A stretch of 64,000 bases of DNA. Source: JBGTGG01 sp964398945 (GTDB lineage: Bacteria > Bacteroidota > Bacteroidia > Cytophagales > Cyclobacteriaceae). The notes under the pieces were generated by a model. The model had not been told where the DNA came from, searched no databases, and saw only the letters and a program-made list of their open reading frames with translations. The stretch covers positions 1 through 64,000 of the forward strand of contig CAYNOT010000011.1 in NCBI GenBank assembly GCA_964398945.1, given 5' to 3'. Positions within the stretch are counted from its first letter, which is position 1; every line of letters begins with the position of its first letter. This document shows, piece after piece, positions 1 to 7,166 of this stretch. Both the position numbers and the translations under genes were made by a program.

Positions 1-124
1 AACACGGGTTTTGCGTCAGGCGGGGTGACGTGCAAACTTGGAGTTTTGTGCTTCTATTCAAGTTCAGTGCTTATTGACAGCTTTGTGCTCCGAAACCCGC
101 CCGAACGCAAAGCCCGAAACCGTT
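1..124. repeat. attC-like imperfect inverted repeat
   Basis: The first 124 bases fold into one long imperfect stem. AAC at 1-3 pairs with GTT at 122-124, bases 5-16 pair with 105-116 (12 pairs, one G-T), and GGCGGG at 19-24 pairs with CCCGCC at 96-101. Small unequal bulges separate the blocks. Outer AAC...GTT ends, bulged arms and this length are what integron attC sites look like, and the right end GTTGTGT differs from the GTTRRRY core at one base. The left flank is cut by the window edge. No integrase is visible, so a MITE-like or other structured repeat is equally possible. Confidence 0.5.
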
Positions 125-169
125 GTGTGTAATGCCCGCCCGACAGTTTACAGTTTCATTTCGCACAGT

Positions 170-229
170 CAGGCACATTTGCATTGCCGCACATCCGACA
201 CTCAAACCAAGGCAATGCAAAAGAGCCTG
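170..229. repeat. hairpin repeat
   Basis: CAGGC at 170-174 pairs with GCCTG at 225-229, and an 11-base arm at 178-188 pairs perfectly with 211-221; the loop is 22 nt. The loop contains CGCAC...CCGACAC...CCAA, which recurs in the hairpin at 1178-1233, so the two are probably related. The stretch 230-340 shows no gene or motif that I recognise. Confidence 0.6.
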
Positions 230-340
230 CCTTTCCCTCGCGCGACTGCCGGACGACTTAACGACTGACAACAAAAATCGACAACATAACGATGGCTATG
301 TGGGATTTTATTAAATTCGACTATTGAAAAACACTGAGAT

Positions 341-841
341 ATGAAAACATTAACTCTCTTAATAATGTTTGTTGCAATTTGTATCTGTGGGGCATCTTGC
401 ATAGGTACTGGAGTAATTTCGCAAACATCCGGACTTTCAACATCCGAATTAGCTACAATACCAAAAGGTTCTAAAGAAGTAATCATCAAAGGGACAGATG
501 GCTCTCAAGTCTACGCTAAAATTATTGACGTGTTGCTCAAGCGTGGACACAGAATTATTAAAGACGACAAAGAAAAACTCTATATCCTAACAGAAGGTAA
601 AGACGTTGGGCAAAGCACAATGCAGCGTATGACCATTGTTATCAGTTCGACTGGTGAAGCCAATATTAAAAGTGAGTGGATGCCAGGACAAGATGCAACT
701 ATGGGAGCAACTGCAATGAGCGGACTTAGTATCACTCCATCGTGGAGTATAGCGGATTATACGACAGGTCGCCCGGCTATTGCTTTTGTAGAGGCTGTGG
801 TAATCGGCAAGGCTCTTGGAGGCGAGATTACCTACAAATAA
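341..841 (+). CDS. small putative lipoprotein, unknown function
   Basis: This is a 166-residue protein with a hydrophobic N-terminus (about residues 4-16) followed by GASC at 17-20, which can serve as a weak lipobox, so export and lipid anchoring are plausible. The mature part is a mixed alpha/beta sequence with no family that I recognise. It lies 24 bases upstream of a two-helix membrane protein, so the two may be cotranscribed. Hairpin repeats related to each other lie on either side of the pair, which suggests a small cassette-like accessory block. Function is unknown. Confidence 0.65.
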   Translation: MKTLTLLIMFVAICICGASCIGTGVISQTSGLSTSELATIPKGSKEVIIKGTDGSQVYAKIIDVLLKRGHRIIKDDKEKLYILTEGKDVGQSTMQRMTIVISSTGEANIKSEWMPGQDATMGATAMSGLSITPSWSIADYTTGRPAIAFVEAVVIGKALGGEITYK

Positions 842-865
842 CTCCCCCTTAAAACGCCCAACACT

Positions 866-1126
866 ATGACATTATCAAACTGGTTAACAGTAATTGGACT
901 CATAACTGATATTATTGGTGTAATCATGCTATTCATTTATGGACTTCCAAGTAAGGTGAAGGAGAAAGGAAGTGCGTTTGGTGGAACAGAAACAAATGAA
1001 GCAGAACGACAGCGGCTCGCCTATAATAAAAGTATTGAACTCAAAGCACGACTTGGATTAGGGCTACTCATCGCTGGATTCATTTTTCAGATCGTTGCTA
1101 ACGTCACCCCACTTTTCACAAAATAA
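866..1126 (+). CDS. small two-helix membrane protein
   Basis: The 86-residue product has two hydrophobic segments, about residues 5-26 and 64-82, separated by a charged region rich in Glu, Arg and Lys. It is therefore probably an inner-membrane protein with a short hydrophilic loop. No family is recognised. It follows the putative lipoprotein at 341-841 after 24 bases on the same strand, and the pair is bounded by hairpin repeats. Beyond being membrane-located, no role can be assigned. Confidence 0.6.
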   Translation: MTLSNWLTVIGLITDIIGVIMLFIYGLPSKVKEKGSAFGGTETNEAERQRLAYNKSIELKARLGLGLLIAGFIFQIVANVTPLFTK

Positions 1127-1177
1127 ATGGAGACTGCATAGTCGACACGAGATATCGACTTTTAGAGAACCAAATTC

Positions 1178-1233
1178 GCACCAATGCAAAGGCCGCACTT
1201 ACCGACACACATCCAAAGCCGTTGCATCCGTGC
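1178..1233. repeat. hairpin repeat related to 170-229
   Basis: GCAC at 1178-1181 pairs with GTGC at 1230-1233, ATGCAA at 1184-1189 with TTGCAT at 1222-1227, and GGC at 1191-1193 with GCC at 1218-1220. The loop shares GCCGCAC, CCGACAC and CCAA with the hairpin at 170-229. It lies 20 bases from the 3' end of the group II intron remnant. Confidence 0.5.
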
Positions 1234-1253
1234 TCAGTATTCCCAATGGCGGG

Positions 1254-1605
1254 ATCGAGTAGGTAAAGGGGAGTTTCACCCCTAAACCTCTCACAGAACC
1301 GTGCTTGATGGTCTCCCATCACACGGCTCTTCATGATCGAGCTACGGAGTAAAGCCATGTTGCCACATCGGAAACAGATACGTGTACTCCTTAGAGAGTT
1401 GACGTAACCATAACCGTGCAGGACGTAAGGCCTTTCGCCTTTTGAATCGTTTGTACTTATTGTAAGCCCATTTCACTAAGCGACTATTCAGGTGGCGAAA
1501 CGCTACCTTCATCGCTGACTTATGAAATTTACCATAGTAGTTGAGCCAGCCCCTGATCTTGCTGCGCAACGCTTTTGACAGGCCGACAATATCCAGGTGC
1601 ATCCA
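1254..1605 (-). mobile_element. 5'-truncated group II intron (domains V-VI and maturase end)
   Basis: On the minus strand the end of a maturase gene is followed by a canonical 34-nt domain V (1296-1329; it begins GAGCCGTGTG and ends CACGGTTC). After it comes a domain VI hairpin (AGGT/ACCT and GGGG/CCCC pairs) and an intron 3' end ACTCGAT at 1254. Group II introns are ribozymes mobilised by their own reverse transcriptase. Here domains I-IV and most of the reverse transcriptase are missing; recognisable homology stops near 1600, where an unrelated hairpin sequence begins. It is therefore a dead remnant. Confidence 0.85.
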
Positions 1606-1641
1606 TCTTCGGCCTTGTTGGTCTTCTTGACCAACCAACAA
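1342..1641 (-). pseudogene. group II intron reverse transcriptase/maturase, C-terminal fragment
   Basis: The 99-codon frame ends in a typical maturase X-domain: KIRGWLNYYGKFHKSAM is followed by a basic Lys/Arg-rich stretch and LFPMWQHGF near the C-terminus. Full-length intron-encoded proteins have roughly 400 residues or more with YADD polymerase motifs; all of that is missing. The first 14 or so residues are read from the hairpin repeat at 1609-1671 and are not maturase sequence, so the ATG is accidental. The stop lies 12 nt before domain V, the normal arrangement. Confidence 0.85.
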
Positions 1642-1671
1642 AGTGAACGGGATAACAGGCTAGTCAAGAAG
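1609..1671. repeat. structured direct repeat, copy 1
   Basis: This sequence recurs with small changes at 3456-3515. It contains a short perfect hairpin, GTTGGTC (1617-1623), loop TTCTT, GACCAAC (1629-1635), and a longer CTTCTTGAC...GTCAAGAAG pairing (1623-1631 with 1663-1671). It forms the boundary where the group II intron is truncated. Confidence 0.75.
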
Positions 1672-1726
1672 GTTAACATAATAGAATATAAAGATACATT
1701 TATAAGAATATCGGAGATTTGGTGTG

Positions 1727-1751
1727 CATGTTGGTCAAGAAGACCAACATG
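1727..1751. repeat. perfect hairpin, inverted copy of the 1617-1635 motif
   Basis: CATGTTGGTC (1727-1736), loop AAGAA, GACCAACATG (1742-1751) is a perfect 10-bp stem. Its core is the reverse complement of the hairpin at 1617-1635, so the same motif occurs in both orientations within 135 bases. Confidence 0.75.
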
Positions 1752-2000
1752 GGCGAAAGTAAAGTTCTTTTACCATCGGCTTATAGAGATTTAGATTTTA
1801 AAACGATTGACAATCTTTGCAAGATGAATAAGGAGTTGAAAAGTTCATTGAACAAACTGAAAAACTAATGACTGCAAGCAAAAAATATGTTTCTGGCTGA
1901 AAATGAACTTGACGAATTTTGTGACAGTTACTTTGCAAACGATACAGATGTAGAGAATTTTTGCAGGGAAAAGCATATTCCTCGAATGAGGATTTACTAA
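1749..2000 (+). other. intergenic stretch with two short open frames, possible gene debris
   Basis: There is no gene of normal size between the intron remnant and the ATPase at 2073. Two short plus-strand frames are readable: 1749-1868 (39 residues, starts MGESKVLLPSAYRDL, Lys-rich end) and 1887-2000 (37 residues, starts MFLAENELDEFCDSY). Both have protein-like composition, but neither matches a family I know. They could be fragments of a decayed gene in this repeat-bounded region. Confidence 0.25.
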
Positions 2001-2014
2001 CATTGTATTTCTAT

Positions 2015-2068
2015 AAAGTATCGAAACTTTCAATTTTCGCAAGTTTCGATACTTTATTTGTATATTTG
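2015..2068 (+). promoter_or_regulatory. 15-bp perfect palindrome plus -7 box before the ATPase gene
   Basis: AAAGTATCGAAACTT (2015-2029) and its exact reverse complement (2041-2055) are separated by 11 nt. The Bacteroidota-type -7 element TATATTTG follows at 2061-2068, and a GTG start at 2073. The palindrome covers where the -33 region would lie, so it is probably an operator; an RNA hairpin is less likely if transcription starts near the GTG. Confidence 0.6.
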
Positions 2069-2072
2069 CCGT

Positions 2073-3308
2073 GTGGAAAATTACACCAATCGTAAAGAAT
2101 ACATAGGAAGACTGCTGTCGTATAAGGACAAAGACCTTATAAAAGTGGTTAGTGGTTTACGCAGGTCGGGCAAATCTACACTTTTGGAACTGTATCGTAA
2201 ACAGCTACTCAAACTTGGTACAGGCAAGCGCCAAATTCAGTTTTACAATTTTGAATTGCCCGAAAATTTTGTAGGCAAAAATTGGGATGACATTTATTTT
2301 GACATAAAAAATAAGTTGCAAACCGATAAACCTAACTATGTGTTTTTGGATGAGGTTCAAAATATCCCGCTTTTTGAAAAATTGGTGGACGGACTTTTTG
2401 CTACCAAAAATGTGGATGTTTATATCACAGGCTCAAACGCCTTTTTATTGTCGGGCGAATTGGCTACTTTGTTGAGCGGTCGCTATATCGAAATTTCTAT
2501 TTTGCCTTTTTCTTTCAATGAATACTTAACAGCAAGAAGTATTGACACAAGCAATAAATATTTGAATTATGAACCTTTATTTTTCGATTATGTAAATGAA
2601 ACATCGTTACCGAAAGGCGTTGAATTGCGTGAAGAAGGTTACGATAAAATCCACGAATATTTAGAAGCCATTTACAGCACCATTGTAGAAAAAGACATCA
2701 CACAACGACACCAAATAAACTACAAACGGGCATTTGAAAATACCATAAAATTTGTAGCGTCCAATATTGGAAATGCACTCTCGCCAAACAATATTTCAAC
2801 TACCTTAAAACAAGACGGACAAAGCGTACATCACGCTACCGTTGAAAAATATTTGGAATATTTGACAGCAAGTTTTGTGTTCTACAAAGTAAACCGCTTT
2901 GACCTGAAAGGCAGAAAACAATTAGCAACACAAGAAAAGTATTATTTAGTAGATATGGGTTTGCTCAACATTTTTACAGGCAAAGAACGTGCTACCGACA
3001 GAGGACATATTTTAGAAAATGTTGTTTACCTGGAATTGCTCCGAAGAGGCAATAAAATCTGGACAGGCACGAGCCGAAGCAGCGAAGTCGATTTTGTCTG
3101 CAAAACCAAAACAGGCGATATTGAATATTATCAGGTGGCTTGGCAAATGACCAATGAAAAGACCGTAGAACGTGAGTTTGGAGCATTAGAAAAAATCAAC
3201 GACAACTATCCAAAATTTCTACTCACGACAGACGGATTTACCCAAAATAGAAGCGGAGTAAAACATTTGAACGTATTTAATTGGTTGCTTGAAATAAAAG
3301 AAAAATAA
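2073..3308 (+). CDS. AAA_14 / DUF4143-family P-loop ATPase
   Basis: About 411 residues. The Walker A motif GLRRSGKST lies near residues 28-36 and Walker B (VFLDEVQ) near residue 90; an SGR arginine-finger-like motif follows in the AAA part. The C-terminal DUF4143 half ends in SSEVDFVCKTKTGDIEYYQV, a PD-(D/E)XK-nuclease-like core in which a Gln replaces the usual Lys. The biological role of this family is not established. I prefer the GTG at 2073, just after the -7 box; an in-frame TTG lies at 2058. The gene is flanked by direct repeats at 1609-1671 and 3456-3515, suggesting horizontal acquisition. Confidence 0.85.
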   Translation: MENYTNRKEYIGRLLSYKDKDLIKVVSGLRRSGKSTLLELYRKQLLKLGTGKRQIQFYNFELPENFVGKNWDDIYFDIKNKLQTDKPNYVFLDEVQNIPLFEKLVDGLFATKNVDVYITGSNAFLLSGELATLLSGRYIEISILPFSFNEYLTARSIDTSNKYLNYEPLFFDYVNETSLPKGVELREEGYDKIHEYLEAIYSTIVEKDITQRHQINYKRAFENTIKFVASNIGNALSPNNISTTLKQDGQSVHHATVEKYLEYLTASFVFYKVNRFDLKGRKQLATQEKYYLVDMGLLNIFTGKERATDRGHILENVVYLELLRRGNKIWTGTSRSSEVDFVCKTKTGDIEYYQVAWQMTNEKTVEREFGALEKINDNYPKFLLTTDGFTQNRSGVKHLNVFNWLLEIKEK

Positions 3309-3340
3309 TCGGCAAGCGGCCAAAAAAGTAACGACTACAA

Positions 3341-3418
3341 ATGAAAAAAAATTAATATCAGTTGGACTAATTTTCATTTGCTCATCTTGTGGAGTAGCCC
3401 TTCAATTCGGGGACTGAA
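3341..3418 (+). pseudogene. 5' remnant of a lipoprotein gene with A8 frameshift
   Basis: An ATG followed by eight A residues reads into a stop at codon 5. If one A is added, the frame becomes MKKKLISVGLIFICSSCG and runs to a stop near 3418; this has a lipoprotein signal with the lipobox-like CSSC. It looks like the decayed start of a lipoprotein gene, or a truncated one with a homopolymer error. Nothing recognisable of the mature protein remains. Confidence 0.4.
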
Positions 3419-3455
3419 CGGGTGCTTTCAACCAACGGTTAACCTATAGCTTCGT

Positions 3456-3516
3456 TGGCCTTTGTTGGTCTTCTTGACAAACAAAGTGAACGGGGATAAC
3501 AGGCTAGTCAAGAAGA
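3456..3516. repeat. structured direct repeat, copy 2
   Basis: This is the second copy of the repeat at 1609-1671, sharing GTTGGTCTTCTTGAC, AACAAAGTGAACGG and GATAACAGGCTAGTCAAGAAG. A perfect 10-bp pairing TCTTCTTGAC (3469-3478) with GTCAAGAAGA (3507-3516) frames the unit. The two copies enclose the AAA_14 gene and the lipoprotein remnant. Confidence 0.75.
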
Positions 3517-3599
3517 GTCGAGTAACAGACTGATAACCTCACAATCGCTAATCTTAAAACCCAATTCAAATTGAGCGCTCAATTCAGTAATATTGCACA

Positions 3600-4838
3600 A
3601 TGGAATTATACTATTCGTTTTCTGTACTCATTGTACTCGCCTCTATATTCGCCTATCTCAATCACAGGTTTTTAAAGTTGCCCCCTACTATCGGCATTAT
3701 GCTGATCGCCATCATCGGGTCTGTTATCGTACGCTTTGCGGGCGACCGGATTTTCCCTGAAACTTCAGGGGAATTGATCAGTCTCATTTCCGGGTTTGAT
3801 TTTACAGAGGTGCTGATGAACGCCATGCTTAACTTCCTGTTGTTTGCCGGGGCCATACACATTAACTTCTCCAACCTGAAAGAGCAGTTTCTCCCGGTTA
3901 TTACATTCTCAACAATCAGTGTGATCATTTCCACATTTGCGATTGCCGGCATCGTGTCCTTCACCTCCGGCCTGTTCGGCATTGATGTTCCATTTATATA
4001 TTGCCTCTTGTTCGGGGCGTTGATTTCCCCTACGGACCCCATTGCCGTGCTCGGTATTTTAAAAAAAGCCAATGTGCCCAAATCACTCGAAACAAAAATA
4101 GCGGGGGAATCCCTTTTCAATGATGGTGTTGCAGTTGTGCTGTTTGCCGTTATCCTGCAACTGGCACAATCACCGAATTCGGAATTTACTGTGGGAACCG
4201 TTGCATGGTTACTGGCAAAAGAAGCTGTTGGCGGGTTGTTGCTGGGCGTGCTCCTGGGGTTCAGCGCATCGAAAGCAATAAAACAAATAGATGACTATAT
4301 CATATCGGTGCTGATCACCTTATCGGTAGTGATGGGCGGGTACCTGGTTGCACAGGCCATGCACATCTCAGGGCCGTTAACAATGGTTGCCGCGGGCCTG
4401 CTTATAGGGAATTACGGCCAAAGGGTGGCGATGTCGCCCATCACAAAAGATTACCTCACCAAATTCTGGGAACTGATCGATGAAATCCTGAACGCCATAC
4501 TGTTCCTGTTCATCGGGTTTGAACTCTTGTTGATCAGGAACATAGAAAGTTACTGGGTCATTTCAACAATAACCATCTTCATTGTATTGTTCGCCAGGTT
4601 ACTGTCCATCTGGCTTCCATCGCTTATTATTCCTTTCAAAAACAAATTCAGCCGTGGCACGCTTGCTGTGCTGGTGTGGGGAGGGTTAAGGGGCGGTGTT
4701 TCGATTGCGCTTGCCCTTTCGGTAGAAGGTGGTATGTACAAAGAGTTGCTGTTGGAAATGACTTACTTTGTCGTTGTTTTCTCCGTAATTGTGCAGGGGC
4801 TTACTGTGGGCAAACTTTCACAACGGGCTTTCAAGTGA
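3600..4838 (+). CDS. CPA1-family Na+/H+ antiporter
   Basis: This 412-residue inner-membrane protein has about 12 hydrophobic segments and the CPA1/NhaP signatures: SPTDPIAVLG near residues 143-152 (ion-site region) and GESLFNDGVAVVLF near 169-182 (conserved Asn-Asp pair). GGLRGGVSIALALS lies near the C-terminus. Such antiporters exchange cytoplasmic Na+ or K+ for external protons and support pH and salt homeostasis. No long C-terminal cytoplasmic domain is present. It stands alone between the repeat at 3456-3516 and a convergent ATPase gene. The start at 3600 gives a hydrophobic first helix right away. Confidence 0.92.
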   Translation: MELYYSFSVLIVLASIFAYLNHRFLKLPPTIGIMLIAIIGSVIVRFAGDRIFPETSGELISLISGFDFTEVLMNAMLNFLLFAGAIHINFSNLKEQFLPVITFSTISVIISTFAIAGIVSFTSGLFGIDVPFIYCLLFGALISPTDPIAVLGILKKANVPKSLETKIAGESLFNDGVAVVLFAVILQLAQSPNSEFTVGTVAWLLAKEAVGGLLLGVLLGFSASKAIKQIDDYIISVLITLSVVMGGYLVAQAMHISGPLTMVAAGLLIGNYGQRVAMSPITKDYLTKFWELIDEILNAILFLFIGFELLLIRNIESYWVISTITIFIVLFARLLSIWLPSLIIPFKNKFSRGTLAVLVWGGLRGGVSIALALSVEGGMYKELLLEMTYFVVVFSVIVQGLTVGKLSQRAFK

Positions 4839-4909
4839 CTGAACATCAAAAAGAATGAGCAGGGCATTTGGACGGGAACGGCTGATTTGTATGTGTCATC
4901 GTTGTAAAT

Positions 4910-6232
4910 TCATACAAGGCACTGTCTGATAAAATCTTCTGTCCGGTCAACGAGGAACAAGGGAATGTTGATGAACCCATTCCTGTATTCCAGGTTTTTT
5001 AGGGAGTAACGGATTTTAAGCCTGGGATGATTAGTCTCCCCGTAATACGCCAGGCTTTTGCTTCTCACATTTTCGTCTGACTTTACTTCTACCGGCAGGA
5101 TTTCATTTTCATGCTGGATCAAAAAATCCACTTCCGCCTTTCCATTGGAAGTCCAGTAGCGGGGCATGATCCCGGACTGTGCCATCAGGCTTTGCAGAAC
5201 AAAATTTTCTGTCAGCGCTCCTTTGAACTCCGTAAAAAGCCGGTTGCCTTCCTGAAAGGCCGATGGATGCAGTTGGGATTTTTTTCGCAACAGGCCCACA
5301 TCCAAAAGATAAATCTTGAATGCCGACAGGTCGTCATACGCGGCAAGTGGCACATTCGGCTTCTTGCAACGGTACACCTTATGTACCAACCCGGCCTGTT
5401 CCAACCAAAGCAAGGCATCTTCATATTCGCGCGCCCTTGCACCCGGCTTGACAACCTGATAAAGAAATTTTTTGTTTTCCTTGGCCAATTGTGAAGGTAC
5501 GGATTGCCATATCATATTGATTTTGGCAATGTCTTTCGTTTGCACATGCTTGGAGAAATCCAGCTCGTATGCTTTTAAAATGTCGCCCAGTACCTGCCCG
5601 GTTTTTTCTACGTCCTTGTCTTCCAGCAATGCCCTTGCTGCTTCCGGCATTCCGCCTGAAACAAAATATTGTTTGAATTTTTCCAGCAAGCGATTATAAA
5701 AAATATCGGGGACGGGCTGATGATGCTCAACGGTACGGATGTAATCCGCCAACTGTGCATCTGCCCCGGCAAGAAATTCTGAAAACGTAAGTGGCCAGGC
5801 TTCCATAAATTCTACCTTCCCGACCGGAAATGACGCGTGGTTGTTTAGCGTGATACCCAGCAACGACCCGGCACCGGCAATAGCATATTGCGGAGCGTTT
5901 TCAGCAAAATATTTCAACGCATTAAGGGCGGGCTTGCATTCCTGTATTTCATCGAAAATCAGCAGGGTGGTTTCCGGTTTGATGGGCGAGCCGTGTACCA
6001 GCGAAAGATTGTCCAACAGCCTGTTCACATCTTTTGTCAGTTCAAAGAACTGTTTCAGGTCGGGCTGTTCATCAAAATTGAAATAGGCTACACTTTCAAA
6101 AGCCTTTTTCCCAAAATCCTTCAATAGGGAAGTTTTACCCACTTGCCGGGCGCCCTTCAACAACAGGGGCTTGCGGACTTTTTTGTTTTTCCAAAGAACC
6201 AGTTGAGCTTCTAAATTTCTCCTGAAGTACAT
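4910..6232 (-). CDS. AAA_14 / DUF4143-family P-loop ATPase
   Basis: A 440-residue protein with Walker A GARQVGKTS at residues 27-35 and Walker B LLIFDEIQ near 90-97. An AGAGSLLG sensor-like segment follows, and a DUF4143 C-terminal half with VDFLIQHENEILPVEVKSD, a PD-(D/E)XK-type core that keeps the E-x-K. It is a full-length, apparently intact member of the same broad family as the gene at 2073, but the two differ strongly in sequence and so are not a recent duplication. The function of the family is unknown. Upstream lies an array of GTGTGA/TCACAT half-sites. Confidence 0.88.
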   Translation of the reverse strand: MYFRRNLEAQLVLWKNKKVRKPLLLKGARQVGKTSLLKDFGKKAFESVAYFNFDEQPDLKQFFELTKDVNRLLDNLSLVHGSPIKPETTLLIFDEIQECKPALNALKYFAENAPQYAIAGAGSLLGITLNNHASFPVGKVEFMEAWPLTFSEFLAGADAQLADYIRTVEHHQPVPDIFYNRLLEKFKQYFVSGGMPEAARALLEDKDVEKTGQVLGDILKAYELDFSKHVQTKDIAKINMIWQSVPSQLAKENKKFLYQVVKPGARAREYEDALLWLEQAGLVHKVYRCKKPNVPLAAYDDLSAFKIYLLDVGLLRKKSQLHPSAFQEGNRLFTEFKGALTENFVLQSLMAQSGIMPRYWTSNGKAEVDFLIQHENEILPVEVKSDENVRSKSLAYYGETNHPRLKIRYSLKNLEYRNGFINIPLFLVDRTEDFIRQCLV

Positions 6233-6236
6233 AAAA

Positions 6237-6310
6237 TCACATAATTGGTTACAAAAGTGTGAAAAATATCACATAATAATAACTAATTGTGTGAAATTTG
6301 ATACGTGTGA
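6237..6310 (-). promoter_or_regulatory. array of GTGTGA/TCACAT half-sites (operator-like)
   Basis: Five related half-sites occur within 74 bases directly upstream of the minus-strand ATPase gene: TCACATAATT (6237-6246), GTGTGA (6257-6262), TCACATAAT (6269-6277), AATTGTGTGA (6285-6294) and CGTGTGA (6304-6310). Pairs in opposite orientation form interrupted palindromes, for example 6257-6274. This is the layout of a multi-site operator over a promoter. The rest of the gap to the next gene (6311-6551) shows only a short GGGCTTT/AAAGCCC hairpin near 6353-6370. Confidence 0.5.
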
Positions 6311-6551
6311 ATCTAAAAGTAAATATAGTCCACACTGATCCGGACTTTTACCGGGCTTTTCATAAAGCCCAAAAAACAAGGGTTACGGTCTTCATTGTAC
6401 ACGACAACTCTGCGCAACATGTCAGTTTCCAATTTTGCTCTTTTGCCTTGGTTCCGGTCAGTGAATGAGTTCATCCTTTAATATGTGTTGATCTTCATTG
6501 TCAGCAGTTCCAATACTCATACATTTATCACCTGAAAATAAAACAGTAGTT

Positions 6552-7055
6552 ATGAAGATGCCAACCTTTCGGTACATGCTTGCATTTGGCCTTATTGGAC
6601 TAATCCTTTGCGGATCCACACTACAGAAAAAGAAATTTAAAGGTGATTTGTATTTCAAGCTCATCACTATTGGAAGCTACTGCAATGCCGACAGCACTGA
6701 CATCAAAAAATTTGACAACACACTCGATAGTTTGATGAAGGTTGATAAAAGCCTGTTGTCAAAAGATGATTTGGAACTGGTCGACATTTATGGCGGGCTG
6801 AAGAAAAATGGCCTGATCGACAAACCATTTTTTAATATTAGAATTGATTCAATGTCGGGCTACATTGTTTATACAAGCCCGTCTGAATTCATGAAGGTAA
6901 AGGATTTCAACCACGATGACCTGATTAAAGAGAATAAAAAGGTCCGGCTTGAACTCACCGGGGAAGTTGTAAACCTCGGGACTATCAACGTACTCTACTG
7001 CACTTCCATTGACAAGCTGGAAAAAGTTGATGGAAAAACGTATTGGAGCAAATAA
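6552..7055 (+). CDS. small secreted protein, unknown function
   Basis: The frame is open from 6498, but I place the start at the ATG at 6552 because it begins a signal-peptide-like segment (basic start, then LAFGLIGLILCGS). The 167-residue product ends in YWSK. A Cys in the LILCG context could be a lipobox Cys, so a lipoprotein is possible. The mature region has no family I know. It is the first of three consecutive small exported proteins (this one, 7167-7802 and 7846-8235), all on the plus strand but with gaps of over 40 bases. Confidence 0.6.
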   Translation: MKMPTFRYMLAFGLIGLILCGSTLQKKKFKGDLYFKLITIGSYCNADSTDIKKFDNTLDSLMKVDKSLLSKDDLELVDIYGGLKKNGLIDKPFFNIRIDSMSGYIVYTSPSEFMKVKDFNHDDLIKENKKVRLELTGEVVNLGTINVLYCTSIDKLEKVDGKTYWSK

Positions 7056-7166
7056 CCATTCAACTGATCAGTTTAACTCCACTTAAAAATAAACTCATCA
7101 ACCATGTTGAACAGCAAAACCAACTTCTAAAGGAAAGGGTGTGTCTAAACAGCAAAACCGTAAAAA

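Noticed and set aside
6352..6375. GGGCTTT/AAAGCCC hairpin as terminator
   Set aside because: On the plus strand it is followed by A residues rather than T, and on the minus strand the T-run precedes the stem, so it is not a normal terminator.
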